Origin: Acidovorax sp. YS12
GTDB taxonomy: Bacteria > Pseudomonadota > Gammaproteobacteria > Burkholderiales > Burkholderiaceae_C
Length of the DNA: 64,000 bases
Assembly (NCBI GenBank): GCA_021496925.1
Contig: CP053915.1
Location: forward strand, 2,879,501 to 2,943,500
Direction: 5' to 3'
The position numbers and the translations under genes were made by a program. Each line of letters opens with the position of its first letter. The first letter of the stretch is position 1. Shown piece after piece: positions 1 to 8,332 of this stretch. The notes under the pieces were generated by a model. It was not told the origin of the DNA, ran no database searches, and saw only the letters and a list, made by a program, of their open reading frames with translations.

Positions 1-1
1 C

Positions 2-1315
2 GCCCGCGCGGCGCAGCCGCACGCCCCGGGGCCCTTGCTGCAGGAGCTGCAGGCCAGCTTCAAGGCCATGGTGGACCAGGGCATCACGGCGCAGCGCAGG
101 CTGCTCGCGGCGGGCGACATCGCACAGATCGCGCAGCACGTGCGCCAGGTGACCATACCGGCACGCCGCACGCTGGAGGACGCGGTGAACCGCTACGAAG
201 CCTACGCCGCCGGGCACGAGAGCGCGCTGCTGCAAACCGCGCACGCCAACCGCCGCAACGCCTTCATCGGCACGGCGGCGGTGCTGGGCTTCTGCCTGCT
301 GCTGATCGTGCTGGGCGACCGCTACGTGGTGCATTTCGTCAAGCGGCCGCTCGACGAGATCAAGGGCCACTTCCGCCGCATCGCCGAAGGCGACCTGACC
401 CGGCCCATCGAGCTCTTCGGCCGCAACTGCGTGGGCCAGATCCTGCCCTACCTGCGCGACATGCAGGGCAGCCTGGGGGCCACCGTGGGCACGGTGCGCG
501 AAGGCGTGGGGCAGATCGCCGGCGGCGCCTCGGAAATCGCCGCCGGCAACGCCGACCTGTCCTCGCGCACCGAACAGCAGGCCGCGTCGCTGGAGGAAAC
601 CGCCTCCAGCATGGAAGAGCTGGCCGCCACCGTGCGCAACAACGCCCACAGCGCCGCCCAGGCACGCGGCATGGCCGAGCAGGCCAGCGCCACCGCGCAG
701 CGCGGCGGCGACGCCATGCAGCAGACCGTGGCCACCATGCGCCGCATCGCCGAGGGCTCGCGCCGCGTGGACGACATCACCACCGTCATCGACTCCATCG
801 CCTTCCAGACCAACATCCTGGCGCTGAACGCCGCCGTGGAAGCCGCCCGCGCAGGGGAGCAGGGCAAGGGCTTCGCGGTGGTGGCCAGCGAGGTGCGCAC
901 GCTGGCGCAGCGCAGCGCCGCCGCGGCCAAGGAAATCAAGGACCTGATCGCCGACTCCAACGCCACGGTGGCCGAAGGCACGCGCCAGGTGGAAGCCGCG
1001 GGCGTCACCATGGACGGCATCCTGGACGCGGTGCACAAGCTCTCCTCCCTGGTCGGCGAGATCGCCACCGCCTCGCACGAGCAGGCGGCGGGCATCGAGC
1101 AGGTCAACCGCGCCATGGCGCAGATGGACCAGGTGACGCAGCAGAACGCCGCCCTGGTCGAGCAGGCCGCCGCCGCGGCGGGCTCGCTCGAATCCCAGGC
1201 CCAGCACCTGAACCAGGCCGTCGCCATCTTCCGCCTGAACGAAGGCGGCGCGGCGGCCCTGCCCCGGCAGCCCCACACCGCGGCGCCACGCCTGCCCGCA
1301 TCGTCCCATCCCTAG
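2..1315 (+). CDS. Methyl-accepting chemotaxis protein, 5' end outside window
   Basis: The reading frame is open to the left edge, so the true start lies upstream. What remains is the end of a helical periplasmic sensor domain, a membrane segment (about residues 85-105, hydrophobic run GTAAVLGFCLLLIVLG), a HAMP linker beginning near KRPLDEI, and a full cytoplasmic signalling domain. The hairpin tip shows the MCP signature (FQTNILALNAAVEAARAGEQ, then FAVVASEVRTLAQRS). It relays ligand binding to CheA/CheW at the inner membrane. The C-terminus is short and lacks an obvious CheR/CheB docking pentapeptide. It is followed after 15 bp by a second receptor on the same strand. The ligand is unknown because the sensor domain is mostly outside the window. 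Confidence 0.93.
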   Translation, partial: ARAAQPHAPGPLLQELQASFKAMVDQGITAQRRLLAAGDIAQIAQHVRQVTIPARRTLEDAVNRYEAYAAGHESALLQTAHANRRNAFIGTAAVLGFCLLLIVLGDRYVVHFVKRPLDEIKGHFRRIAEGDLTRPIELFGRNCVGQILPYLRDMQGSLGATVGTVREGVGQIAGGASEIAAGNADLSSRTEQQAASLEETASSMEELAATVRNNAHSAAQARGMAEQASATAQRGGDAMQQTVATMRRIAEGSRRVDDITTVIDSIAFQTNILALNAAVEAARAGEQGKGFAVVASEVRTLAQRSAAAAKEIKDLIADSNATVAEGTRQVEAAGVTMDGILDAVHKLSSLVGEIATASHEQAAGIEQVNRAMAQMDQVTQQNAALVEQAAAAAGSLESQAQHLNQAVAIFRLNEGGAAALPRQPHTAAPRLPASSHP

Positions 1316-1330
1316 CCCCAGACCCCGGCC

Positions 1331-2878
1331 ATGCGCAACAACCAACCCATCACCCAGCGCGAGTACACCTTCCCGCTGGACGCCACGCTGCTGTCCGTCA
1401 CCGACCCCGGCAGCCACATCAGCTACGCCAACGCGGCCTTCATCGAGGTCAGCGGCTTCGCGCCGCAGGACATCCTGGGCCAGCCGCACAACCTGGTGCG
1501 CCACCCCGACATGCCGCCCGAGGCCTTCGCCGACCTCTGGGCCACGATCAAGGAAGGCAAGTCGTGGACGGCACTGGTGAAGAACCGCCGCGCCGACGGC
1601 GACCACTACTGGGTGCGCGCCAACGTCACGCCCGTGGTGCGCAGCGGCCAGCTCGCCGGCTACATGTCGGTGCGCACGCAGCCCCAGCGCGCCGAAGTGG
1701 AGGCCGCCGAGCGCCTGTACGCCGACTTCCGCGCAGGGCGCGCACGCGGCCGGCGCTTCCGCCAGGGGCTGATCGTGCGCACCGGGCTGATGGCCTGGGC
1801 CTCGCTGCCGCAGACGCTGCCGCTGCACTGGCGCATCCACCTGGCCGGGTTCGCTCTGGCGCTGCTGGCCATGGCCGGCGCCTGGGGCCTGGGCATGCAC
1901 GACGGCCAGTTCGCGCTATTCGCCGCCTGGACGCTGGCGGCCTACGCGCTGTCCTCGCTGTGGCTGTCCCGCCAAATCGCGCAGCCGCTGCGGCGCGTGC
2001 TGCACCAGGCACAGAACGTGGCGGCGGGCCAGATGCAGCAGGGCATGCACCTGGAGCGCATCGACGACATCGGCATGCTGATGCGCAGCGTGAACCAGGC
2101 CGGGCTGAACCTGCGCTCGCTGGTGGACGACGTGAGCGGCCAGATCGACGGGGTGCGCAGCGCCAGCGCCGAGATCGCGCAGGGCAACCACGACCTGAGC
2201 CAGCGCACCGAGCAGGCCACGGGCGAGCTGCAGCAGACGGCGGCGGCCGTGGAACAGATGTCCGCCGCCATCGGCCACAGCGCCGAGGCGGCGCGCCAGG
2301 CCAGCAGCATCGCCGCCGAGGCCACGGCCGCCGCGCACCAGGGCAGCGAGGTGACGCAGCAGGTGACGGCCACCATGCAGGACATCGCCACGGCCAGCCA
2401 CCGCATCGGCGACATCACGGGCGTGATCGACTCGCTGGCGTTCCAGACCAACATCCTGGCGCTCAACGCCGCCGTCGAGGCGGCGCGCGCGGGCGAGCAC
2501 GGGCGCGGCTTCGCCGTGGTGGCCGCCGAGGTGCGCAAGCTCGCGCAGCGCAGCGCCTCGTCGGCCGCCGAGATCAAGGCGCTGATCGCCGACAACATGG
2601 CCCAGGTGCAGGCCGGCAGCACGCTGGCGCGGCGCGGCGGCGAAGCCATGGCCGGCATCGTGGAGCAGACGGGCCGCGTGGAGCGCCTGATCGCCGAGAT
2701 CAGCACCGCCACGGCCGAGCAGGCCAGCGGCATCCAGCAGGTGAGCGCCGCCGTGGGCCGCATCGACCAGATGACGCAGCAGAACGCCGCGCTGGCCGAG
2801 CAGTCCACCGCCGCGGCGCAGCAGCTGAGCCACAAGGCAGACCGGCTGGTGCAGGCCGTGGACGTGTTCCGCAGCTGA
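1331..2878 (+). CDS. aer: Aerotaxis-type PAS methyl-accepting chemotaxis protein
   Basis: This 515-residue receptor begins with a PAS domain (residues about 15-115). It carries Aer-type motifs: GQPHNLVRHPDMP, VKNRRADGDHYWVRANV and GYMSVRT. In Aer the PAS domain binds FAD and reports redox state rather than an external ligand. Two adjacent hydrophobic segments follow (about residues 170-215), then HAMP and the MCP signalling domain (FQTNILALNAAVEAARAGEH). As in Aer, there is no periplasmic domain. It likely steers cells toward favourable oxygen or electron-acceptor conditions. It sits directly behind another chemoreceptor and may be cotranscribed with it. The stop codon is followed within 15 bp by a dispersed repeat that also carries the exbD stop. 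Confidence 0.9.
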   Translation: MRNNQPITQREYTFPLDATLLSVTDPGSHISYANAAFIEVSGFAPQDILGQPHNLVRHPDMPPEAFADLWATIKEGKSWTALVKNRRADGDHYWVRANVTPVVRSGQLAGYMSVRTQPQRAEVEAAERLYADFRAGRARGRRFRQGLIVRTGLMAWASLPQTLPLHWRIHLAGFALALLAMAGAWGLGMHDGQFALFAAWTLAAYALSSLWLSRQIAQPLRRVLHQAQNVAAGQMQQGMHLERIDDIGMLMRSVNQAGLNLRSLVDDVSGQIDGVRSASAEIAQGNHDLSQRTEQATGELQQTAAAVEQMSAAIGHSAEAARQASSIAAEATAAAHQGSEVTQQVTATMQDIATASHRIGDITGVIDSLAFQTNILALNAAVEAARAGEHGRGFAVVAAEVRKLAQRSASSAAEIKALIADNMAQVQAGSTLARRGGEAMAGIVEQTGRVERLIAEISTATAEQASGIQQVSAAVGRIDQMTQQNAALAEQSTAAAQQLSHKADRLVQAVDVFRS

Positions 2879-2891
2879 CAGGAATAGGAAT

Positions 2892-2946
2892 AAAAAAGGC
2901 CTTCAGCCCAGTGCCAGCAAGCGCGAGCAGCTATTTTTTCAGTAGC
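2892..2946 (+). repeat. Dispersed repeat copy A, between aer and exbD
   Basis: A copy of the window-wide repeat: A-run, GGCCTTCAGCCC, GCCAGCAAGCGC, GCAGCT and the GCT-N11-AGC ending (gctattttttcagtagc). It lies between convergent genes. The exbD stop codon (2931-2933 on minus) lies inside it, so the last exbD codons are encoded by repeat sequence. The U-rich hairpin end could also serve as a terminator. Confidence 0.8.
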
Positions 2947-3377
2947 TGAGGCGGCGCTGCCACAGGCTCTGGCTCGGTCACGAAGCCGATGCGCTGCAGG
3001 CCCGCGGCGTGGGCCGCCCCCATGATGGCGGCCACGCGGCCATAGGGAACGGCAGCATCGGCGCGCAGCTGGATTTCCGTGTCGGGCCGCGCGGCCGCCA
3101 CCTCGGCCAGCCGGGCCTCCAGGGCCTGCGGGGCCACCGGCCGGTCGTCGATGAACGCCTGGCCCGTGCGGTCCACCACGAGCGTGAGCGCCTGCACGGG
3201 CGCGCCCGGCGCGCCGCCCTGGGCGCGCGGCAGCTCCAGCTGGATGCTGCTGGCCAGCAGCGGCGCGGTGAGGATGAAGATCACCACCAGCACCAGCATC
3301 ACGTCCACCAGCGGCGTGACGTTGATCTCGCTCATGGGCTGCGGCCCAGGGGTGCGCTCCAGCCGGCCGAAACTCAT
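2931..3377 (-). CDS. exbD: Biopolymer transport protein ExbD/TolR family
   Basis: A 148-residue inner-membrane protein with a short cytoplasmic N-terminus (MSEINVTPLVDVMLVLVVIF) and one membrane helix bearing the conserved Asp that carries protons in ExbD/TolR stators. A periplasmic domain follows (about residues 45-140). It pairs with the ExbB/TolQ-like channel encoded immediately upstream: the exbB stop overlaps this start as ATGA. The pair energises TonB-dependent uptake or a related envelope machine. No tonB is adjacent, so an ExbD versus TolR role cannot be decided from context. The C-terminal residues QLLKK and the stop fall inside a dispersed repeat, so the natural tail may have been replaced. 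Confidence 0.9.
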   Translation of the reverse strand: MSFGRLERTPGPQPMSEINVTPLVDVMLVLVVIFILTAPLLASSIQLELPRAQGGAPGAPVQALTLVVDRTGQAFIDDRPVAPQALEARLAEVAAARPDTEIQLRADAAVPYGRVAAIMGAAHAAGLQRIGFVTEPEPVAAPPQLLKK

Positions 3378-4117
3378 GCCCCCACGCTCCCCGCTGCGCG
3401 TGGTTCGCTGCCCCCCGAGGGGGCTGACCCGCCTTGGGGCGACCGGGCGGCGGGTCGCTCCATGCCGCTGCTGTCGGCCAGCAGCTCGTGCAGGTCGTGC
3501 GCGAAGCCTTCGAGGTCGGCCTCGATGCGCCCGGCGATGCGGCCATAGACGTTGTACGCCAGCACGGCGGGAATGGCCACGGCCAGCCCGGCGGCGGTCA
3601 TGACCAGGGCCTCGCCCACCGGGCCGGCCACGCGCTCGATGGTGATCTGGCCCGCGCCCGCGATGGTCGCCAGCGCGTGGTAGATGCCCCACACGGTGCC
3701 CAGCAGCCCGACGAAAGGCGCCGTGGAGCCCACGGTGGCCAGCAGCACCTGGCCCCACTGCAGGCGCCCGAGCACGCCGTGCAGGGCATCGCGCAGCACG
3801 CGCGTGAGCTGCTGCGCGCGGCTGCCCTGCGCGGCCAGCGAGCCGGGCGGCGCACCCGCCGCCAGCGCATGGGCGGCGCCCGCCAGCGGCAGGATCAGGG
3901 ATTCGCGGTCGAAGGGCTGCACGCGGCTGGCCGCATCGGCCAGGCTGGCGGCCTGCCAGAAGGCGGCGGTGGCGCGCGGCAGGTCGGCGCTGGCGCGGCG
4001 CAGCAGGCGCAGCTTCCACAGGATGACGACCCAGCTCGCCACCGACATGGCGAGCAGCAGCAGGGCCGTGACCTGGGTCACCGCATCGCCCTGGCGCCAC
4101 CAGTGCAGCAAGTCCAT
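3374..4117 (-). CDS. exbB: MotA/TolQ/ExbB proton channel family protein
   Basis: A 247-residue protein with an N-terminal membrane helix (about residues 15-35, VTALLLLAMSVASWVVILWK). Two further helices lie in the conserved proton-channel core (VGSTAPFVGLLGTVWGIYHA and GEALVMTAAGLAVAIPAVLAYN), which is diagnostic of ExbB/TolQ. It forms the pentameric proton channel for the ExbD partner encoded downstream, with a 4-bp overlap. The gene starts 5 bp after the dapB stop and is probably part of a bamE-dapB-exbB-exbD transcription unit. The C-terminal 30 residues are rich in Pro, Gly and Ser and probably disordered. Confidence 0.9.
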   Translation of the reverse strand: MDLLHWWRQGDAVTQVTALLLLAMSVASWVVILWKLRLLRRASADLPRATAAFWQAASLADAASRVQPFDRESLILPLAGAAHALAAGAPPGSLAAQGSRAQQLTRVLRDALHGVLGRLQWGQVLLATVGSTAPFVGLLGTVWGIYHALATIAGAGQITIERVAGPVGEALVMTAAGLAVAIPAVLAYNVYGRIAGRIEADLEGFAHDLHELLADSSGMERPAARSPQGGSAPSGGSEPRAAGSVGA

Positions 4118-4122
4118 GGCGC

Positions 4123-4956
4123 TCAGTCGTTCAGGCCAAGCACGTCGAACATGTCGAACAGGCCGGTGCGGTGCGCCGCCAGGAAGCGCACGGCGCGCAG
4201 GCTGCCCTGCGCATAGCCGGCGCGGCTGGAGGATTTGTGCGAAATTTCGATGCGCTCGCCCGTGCCCGCGAACAGCACCGTGTGGTCGCCCACGATGTCG
4301 CCGCCGCGGATGGTGGCGAAGCCGATGGTGGACGGGTCGCGCTCGCCCGTGACGCCTTCGCGGGCGTAGACGGCGCAGTCCTTGAGGTCGCGGCCCATGG
4401 CCTGGGCGATGACCTCGCCCATCTTCAGCGCGGTGCCCGAGGGGGCGTCCACCTTGTGGCGGTGGTGCGCCTCGATGACCTCGATGTCGTAGCCCGTGGA
4501 CAGCGCCCGGGCCGCCATGTCGAGCAGCTTGAGCGTGACGTTCACGCCCACGCTCATGTTCGGCGCGAAGACGACGGCGGTCTTCTGCGCGGCAGCGGCG
4601 ATGGCCTCTTTCTGCGCCGGCGTGAAGCCGGTGGTGCCGATGACGGCCTTGACGCCCAGTTGCGCGCACGCGGCCAGGTGCTCCAGCGTGCCCTCGGGGC
4701 GGGTGAAGTCGATCAGCACGTCGGCGTTGGCCAGGCCGGCGCGCACGTCCGCGGTGATGGGCACGCCGCTGGCCACGCCGAGGAAGGCCGTGGCGTCGGA
4801 GCCGATGGCGGGGCTGGAGGCGATGTCGAGCGCACCGGCCAGCACGCAGTCGTCGCTGGCGCGCACGGCCTCGATCAGCATGCGGCCCATACGGCCGGAT
4901 GCGCCGGCGATGGCGACGCGAATGGCAGGTGCTGCGGACGGGGAAGTGGCGGTCAT
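4123..4956 (-). CDS. dapB: 4-hydroxy-tetrahydrodipicolinate reductase
   Basis: DapB reduces 4-hydroxy-tetrahydrodipicolinate with NAD(P)H in the lysine/diaminopimelate pathway, which also feeds peptidoglycan. The 277-residue protein has an N-terminal Rossmann motif (VAIAGASGRMGR, residues 14-25). It also has the substrate-binding and catalytic signature EAHHRHKVDAPSGTA with the catalytic His and Lys. Length matches the family. It lies 54 bp after bamE and 5 bp before exbB on the same strand. Confidence 0.97.
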   Translation of the reverse strand: MTATSPSAAPAIRVAIAGASGRMGRMLIEAVRASDDCVLAGALDIASSPAIGSDATAFLGVASGVPITADVRAGLANADVLIDFTRPEGTLEHLAACAQLGVKAVIGTTGFTPAQKEAIAAAAQKTAVVFAPNMSVGVNVTLKLLDMAARALSTGYDIEVIEAHHRHKVDAPSGTALKMGEVIAQAMGRDLKDCAVYAREGVTGERDPSTIGFATIRGGDIVGDHTVLFAGTGERIEISHKSSSRAGYAQGSLRAVRFLAAHRTGLFDMFDVLGLND

Positions 4957-5010
4957 GGAAATCCTGGCAAATGGAGGGTGGCGCCCCGCAGCCGGCGCGC
5001 CAAGGGCGGG

Positions 5011-5565
5011 TCAGCGCGCGGAAGATTCCAGCGGCGGGTAGTGCCGGGGCGCGGCGTCGGCATCGGGTGCCGACGGGCTGGCGGACGGCGCGCGTTCGGG
5101 CGCGGGGTAGCGCTCCAGCTGCGCCTCGGTGGCTTCCAGCACGGGGGCCTTGCGCGGCACGGCGCGCGAACCCAGGGTGGCGACGAACTCAGCCTCGGTC
5201 GGCATCTCATCGCCCTCGGAGCGCACGAACTCGTCGCCCTCGAAGAACACGACGAGCTTGCGCGTCTGCACCTCCTCGCCCTGCTTCTTGAGCGTGAACA
5301 CGTAGTCCCAGCGGTTGGCATGGAACAGGCTGGTGACCAGCGGCGTGCCAAGGAGGTCGCGCACCTGCTGGCGGCTCATGCCGGGCTGCAACGCCTGCAC
5401 CTGCTCGCGCGAGACGAAGTTGCCCTGCACCACGGTGGCACGGTACGGCTTGAGGGTTTCGACCATCGCGCGCCCGGAAAGGTCGACGCTGCCGCAGGCG
5501 GTCATGGCAGCGCCAATGGACACAATCAGCGCCACGCGGGCGCTGCAACGGGCTGTGGCATGCAT
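5011..5565 (-). CDS. bamE: Outer membrane protein assembly factor BamE (SmpA/OmlA)
   Basis: BamE is a small lipoprotein of the BAM complex that inserts beta-barrel proteins into the outer membrane. The N-terminus is a lipoprotein signal peptide ending at lipobox TACG. The SmpA/OmlA core follows (about residues 40-120), with PYRATVVQGNF, the helix motif GMSRQQVRDLLGTPLV, and RWDYVF. After residue about 135 there is a variable Pro/Ala/Glu-rich extension not needed in the E. coli protein. It is divergent from fur, a common arrangement in Betaproteobacteria. Confidence 0.92.
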   Translation of the reverse strand: MHATARCSARVALIVSIGAAMTACGSVDLSGRAMVETLKPYRATVVQGNFVSREQVQALQPGMSRQQVRDLLGTPLVTSLFHANRWDYVFTLKKQGEEVQTRKLVVFFEGDEFVRSEGDEMPTEAEFVATLGSRAVPRKAPVLEATEAQLERYPAPERAPSASPSAPDADAAPRHYPPLESSAR

Positions 5566-5657
5566 GGATAAGGCTATGAGGCTATGATCCGGCCCATTGT
5601 AGCGGCTGGTGCCGAATGCCCGGCCCGCGCTTTCCGGCGTATGCGAAAGACCTTGCC
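5566..5657. promoter_or_regulatory. Divergent bamE/fur intergenic region
   Basis: These 92 bp separate the two divergent starts and must hold both promoters. The tandem near-repeat aaggctatgaggctatgatcc includes TATGAT, a plausible -10 for fur. No clear 19-bp Fur box is evident by eye. Confidence 0.45.
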
Positions 5658-6077
5658 ATGACGAATATCGACGAACTCAAAAGCACCGGACTCAAGGCCA
5701 CACTGCCACGCCTGAAAATCCTCGAGATCTTCCAGAAGGGCGTGCAGCGCCACATGACGGCGGAAGACGTGTTCCGCACCCTGCTCGACGAACGCTCCGA
5801 CATCGGCCTGGCCACCGTGTACCGGGTGTTGACGCAGTTCGAGCAGGCGGGCATCCTGCTGCGCAGCAACTTCGAGAGCGGCAAGGCCGTCTACGAACTG
5901 AACGAAGGCCAGCACCACGACCACTTCATCTGCACCGCCTGCGGAAAGGTCGAGGAGTTCTACGACCCCGAGATCGAGAAGCGCCAGCAGGCCATCGCGA
6001 AGTCCAAGGGCTGGGTGGTGCACGACCACGCCATGGCGCTGTACGGCCAGTGCGCGAGCTGCGCGGGCAAGGGCTGA
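5658..6077 (+). CDS. fur: Ferric uptake regulator Fur
   Basis: Fur is an iron-responsive dimeric repressor. The 139-residue product has an N-terminal winged helix (KATLPRLKILEIF, then DIGLATVYRVLTQFEQAG, recognition helix) and a C-terminal dimerisation and metal-binding domain. The latter has the HHDHFICTACGKVEEF metal-site cluster and a second Cys pair (CASCAG). I chose the ATG at 5658 (MTNIDELKSTGLKATLPR) because alignment to Fur starts there; an in-frame start 42 bp upstream would add non-conserved residues. It converges with hprK with only 7 bp between the stops and no obvious terminator. Confidence 0.95.
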   Translation: MTNIDELKSTGLKATLPRLKILEIFQKGVQRHMTAEDVFRTLLDERSDIGLATVYRVLTQFEQAGILLRSNFESGKAVYELNEGQHHDHFICTACGKVEEFYDPEIEKRQQAIAKSKGWVVHDHAMALYGQCASCAGKG

Positions 6078-6084
6078 TCGGCGG

Positions 6085-7041
6085 CTAGAAGCCGCCGCTG
6101 TGCTCCATGGCGCGGCGGTGGCGCTCGACGAATTCCTGGTAGGTGTCGATGCCGCGCAGTTGCAGGATGGTGTTGCGCACCGCTGCCTCGACCAGCACGG
6201 CGATGTTGCGCCCCGCCACCACCTGGATGACCACCTTCAGCACCGGAATGCCCAGGACGTCCTGGGTCAGCGGCTCGTAGGGCAGGCGCTCATACTCGCG
6301 CTCCAGCGTTTCCTTGCGCACCAGGTGCACGATGAGGCGCAGGCGCATGCGGCGGCGCACGGCCGACTCGCCGAAGATGGCGCGGATGTCCAGCAGGCCG
6401 ATGCCGCGCACTTCGAGCAGGTTCTGCAGCAGCTCGGGGCACTTGCCCTCGATGGTGTTCTGGTTGATGCGGTACAGGTCCACCGCATCGTCGGCCACGA
6501 GGCCGTTGCCGCGCGAGATCAGCTCCAGCCCCAGCTCGCTCTTGCCCAGGCCGGATTCGCCGGTGATGAGCACACCCAGGCCCAGAATGTCCATGAACAC
6601 GCCGTGCATGGTCATGCGTTCGGCGAAATGCTTGGACAGGTAGGCGTGCAGCACGTCGATCACGAAGGCCGAGGGCTCGTGCGTGGCGAACATCGGAATC
6701 TGCGCGCGTTCGCACATGGACACCAGCTCGTCCGGTGCGGCCTGCCCGTCGGCCAGCACCAGCACCGGCGGCTCCAGGGTGACGATGCGTGAAACGCGGC
6801 GCTTGCAGTCCTCGGGGGTGGCGTTGCCCAGGTAGGCGATTTCACGCTCGCCGAGCACCTGCACGCGGTATGGGTGGATGTAGTTGAGGTGCCCCACGAG
6901 ATCGGCGCCCGAGCGCGCGCTGCGGATCGCCACCTCGTCGAAACGGCGCTCCGAGGCGCTCAGCCCCGCGACCCACTCCCAGCGCAGCTGGCCGCGAAAG
7001 GCCTCGAACAGGACATCGGCGCTGACGACGTTGGGCTTCAC
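6085..7041 (-). CDS. hprK: HPr kinase/phosphorylase
   Basis: HprK/P phosphorylates and dephosphorylates a serine of HPr or its paralogue. In Proteobacteria it belongs to a nitrogen-type PTS signalling branch rather than sugar uptake. The 318-residue protein has the family's N-terminal MurE-like domain, then the P-loop GESGLGKSE (about residues 153-161). It continues with LVADDAVDLYRI and the C-terminal signature region containing EVRGIGLLDIRAIFGESAVR. It lies 16 bp after ptsN, the usual pairing in Betaproteobacteria. Confidence 0.96.
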   Translation of the reverse strand: MKPNVVSADVLFEAFRGQLRWEWVAGLSASERRFDEVAIRSARSGADLVGHLNYIHPYRVQVLGEREIAYLGNATPEDCKRRVSRIVTLEPPVLVLADGQAAPDELVSMCERAQIPMFATHEPSAFVIDVLHAYLSKHFAERMTMHGVFMDILGLGVLITGESGLGKSELGLELISRGNGLVADDAVDLYRINQNTIEGKCPELLQNLLEVRGIGLLDIRAIFGESAVRRRMRLRLIVHLVRKETLEREYERLPYEPLTQDVLGIPVLKVVIQVVAGRNIAVLVEAAVRNTILQLRGIDTYQEFVERHRRAMEHSGGF

Positions 7042-7057
7042 GGCGGGCGGAGCGGGC

Positions 7058-7540
7058 TCAGGCCGCCTGGGTGGATTGCCAGCCGGCGATCATGCCGTGC
7101 AGCTCGGCCGCGTCGGTGCAGGCCTTGATCCGCTCGCGCAACGCGCCGTCGCTGAGCAGTTCGGCGATCTCGGAGAGGATCTCCAGGTGCTTCTGCGTCG
7201 CGGCCTCGGGCACGAGCAGGAAGATCAGCAGGTTCACCGGCTGCTCGTCGGGTGCGTCGAAGCCGATGGGACGCTCCAGCTGGAATACCGCCGCCATGGG
7301 GGACTTGAGCCCCTTGATGCGCCCATGCGGAATCGCCACGCCATGGCCCAGGCCCGTGGAACCCAGGCGCTCGCGCGCAAACAAACTGTCGGTGATCAGG
7401 GCGCGCGACAGGCCATGCTGGCTTTCAAACAGCAGCCCCGCTTCTTCAAAGGCACGTTTTTTGCTGGTGGCATCGACGCTCACGAGAACCTGAGCGGTCG
7501 GCAAGATGGAGGCAAGTCGGTTCATGGTGGTGTCGGTCAT
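7058..7540 (-). CDS. ptsN: PTS IIA-like nitrogen-regulatory protein PtsN
   Basis: EIIA-Ntr is the phosphate acceptor at the end of the PtsP-NPr relay. It regulates potassium, nitrogen and envelope functions by protein interaction. The 160-residue EIIA domain has the phosphorylatable His in GVAIPHGR. The ATG at 7540 (MTDTTMNRLASILP) is used; the ATG at 7525 (MNRLAS) is an alternative because neither has a strong Shine-Dalgarno. It is followed by hprK in the same unit. The upstream hpf gene has its own terminator, so ptsN probably has its own promoter in the AT-rich 7600-7630 stretch. Confidence 0.94.
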   Translation of the reverse strand: MTDTTMNRLASILPTAQVLVSVDATSKKRAFEEAGLLFESQHGLSRALITDSLFARERLGSTGLGHGVAIPHGRIKGLKSPMAAVFQLERPIGFDAPDEQPVNLLIFLLVPEAATQKHLEILSEIAELLSDGALRERIKACTDAAELHGMIAGWQSTQAA

Positions 7541-7673
7541 TATGCACACGGTGCTTGGAAACGCGCCGGGCTGGTTTCTGCGCGCCCGGTAGCCTCGCAA
7601 TATTTTGTTGCAATGCAAAAATAGTGTAATGCGACTGTGGCCAGCGTCCCAAACGGGGGGCTATGGCAGGCAG

Positions 7674-7702
7674 CAAAAAAGCCGCCCCGGAAGGCGGCTT
7701 TC
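7674..7702 (-). terminator. Intrinsic terminator after hpf
   Basis: Read on the minus strand, a GCCGCC...GGCGGC stem with loop is followed by a run of T. It lies 34 bp past the hpf stop and separates hpf from ptsN. Confidence 0.85.
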
Positions 7703-7735
7703 AGCGCCGGAACCTGCCCCGGCAGCGTGCGCTGC

Positions 7736-8068
7736 TCAGGCGTAGGCACGCTTGAGCGCATCGGCCTGGTGGTCCTGCAGCCGGTTCTTGTGGCGCACGA
7801 CGATGCGGTCGAGCTTGTCCACCAGCTCGTCCACGGCGGCGTACAGGTCCGAGTGGGCACTCTCGGCGAACAGGTCGTTGCCCTTGACGCGCACATTGCA
7901 CTCGGCGCGTTGCCGCTTTTCCTTCTCCTTTTGCTTCTCGACCGACAAAAGCACTTTCACGTCCACCACCTGGTCGAAGTGGCGGGTGATCCGATCCAGC
8001 TTGGTCATGACATAGCTACGCAAGGCGGGGGTGACTTCGAGGTGGTGACCGCTGATCGTCAAGTTCAT
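7736..8068 (-). CDS. hpf: Ribosome hibernation promoting factor, HPF/RaiA family
   Basis: This family binds the 30S decoding region and drives ribosome dimerisation or silencing in stationary phase. The 110-residue short form begins MNLTISGHHLEVTPALRSYV. It has the conserved middle HFDQVVDVKVLLSVEKQ and ends with the helix carrying DLYAAVDELVDKLDRIV. The start is preceded by a good Shine-Dalgarno (GGAGGCAT). In many Betaproteobacteria hpf lies behind rpoN; here it is instead divergent from purC. Confidence 0.95.
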   Translation of the reverse strand: MNLTISGHHLEVTPALRSYVMTKLDRITRHFDQVVDVKVLLSVEKQKEKEKRQRAECNVRVKGNDLFAESAHSDLYAAVDELVDKLDRIVVRHKNRLQDHQADALKRAYA

Positions 8069-8332
8069 GGATATGCCTCCTATGGCGCTCGGTTGAACAC
8101 TGCGGCCCCGCTGCGCCGGGCCGCCCTGGGAACTTGTGGTTTCACTATGCGCCGGGCCCCTGCGGAAAGCAATCCGATTCCGCCCCGGCGCACCGGGTTA
8201 TGGCGCGCCAGGTGCCAAAACGGTGCAAATCTGCGCACAATGGACAGGCTTTGGGGGGCTCTCCAGCCGGAGACCTAGAATCGCGCCCTGGCGGGGACAG
8301 CCCCCGCGCGCCGAACCAACCCTCCGACAGCC
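8069..8332. promoter_or_regulatory. Divergent hpf/purC intergenic region
   Basis: These 264 bp hold the promoters of hpf (minus) and purC (plus). A TAGAAT at 8275-8280 could be the purC -10, preceded by TTTGGGG at a long spacing. No repeat copy or riboswitch-like fold was seen. Confidence 0.4.

Noticed and set aside
5566..5657. Fur autoregulatory box in the fur promoter
   Set aside because: No adequate match to GATAATGATAATCATTATC could be found by eye.
7600..7630. Sigma-54 promoter upstream of ptsN
   Set aside because: The AT-rich stretch has no convincing TGGCAC-N5-TTGC element.
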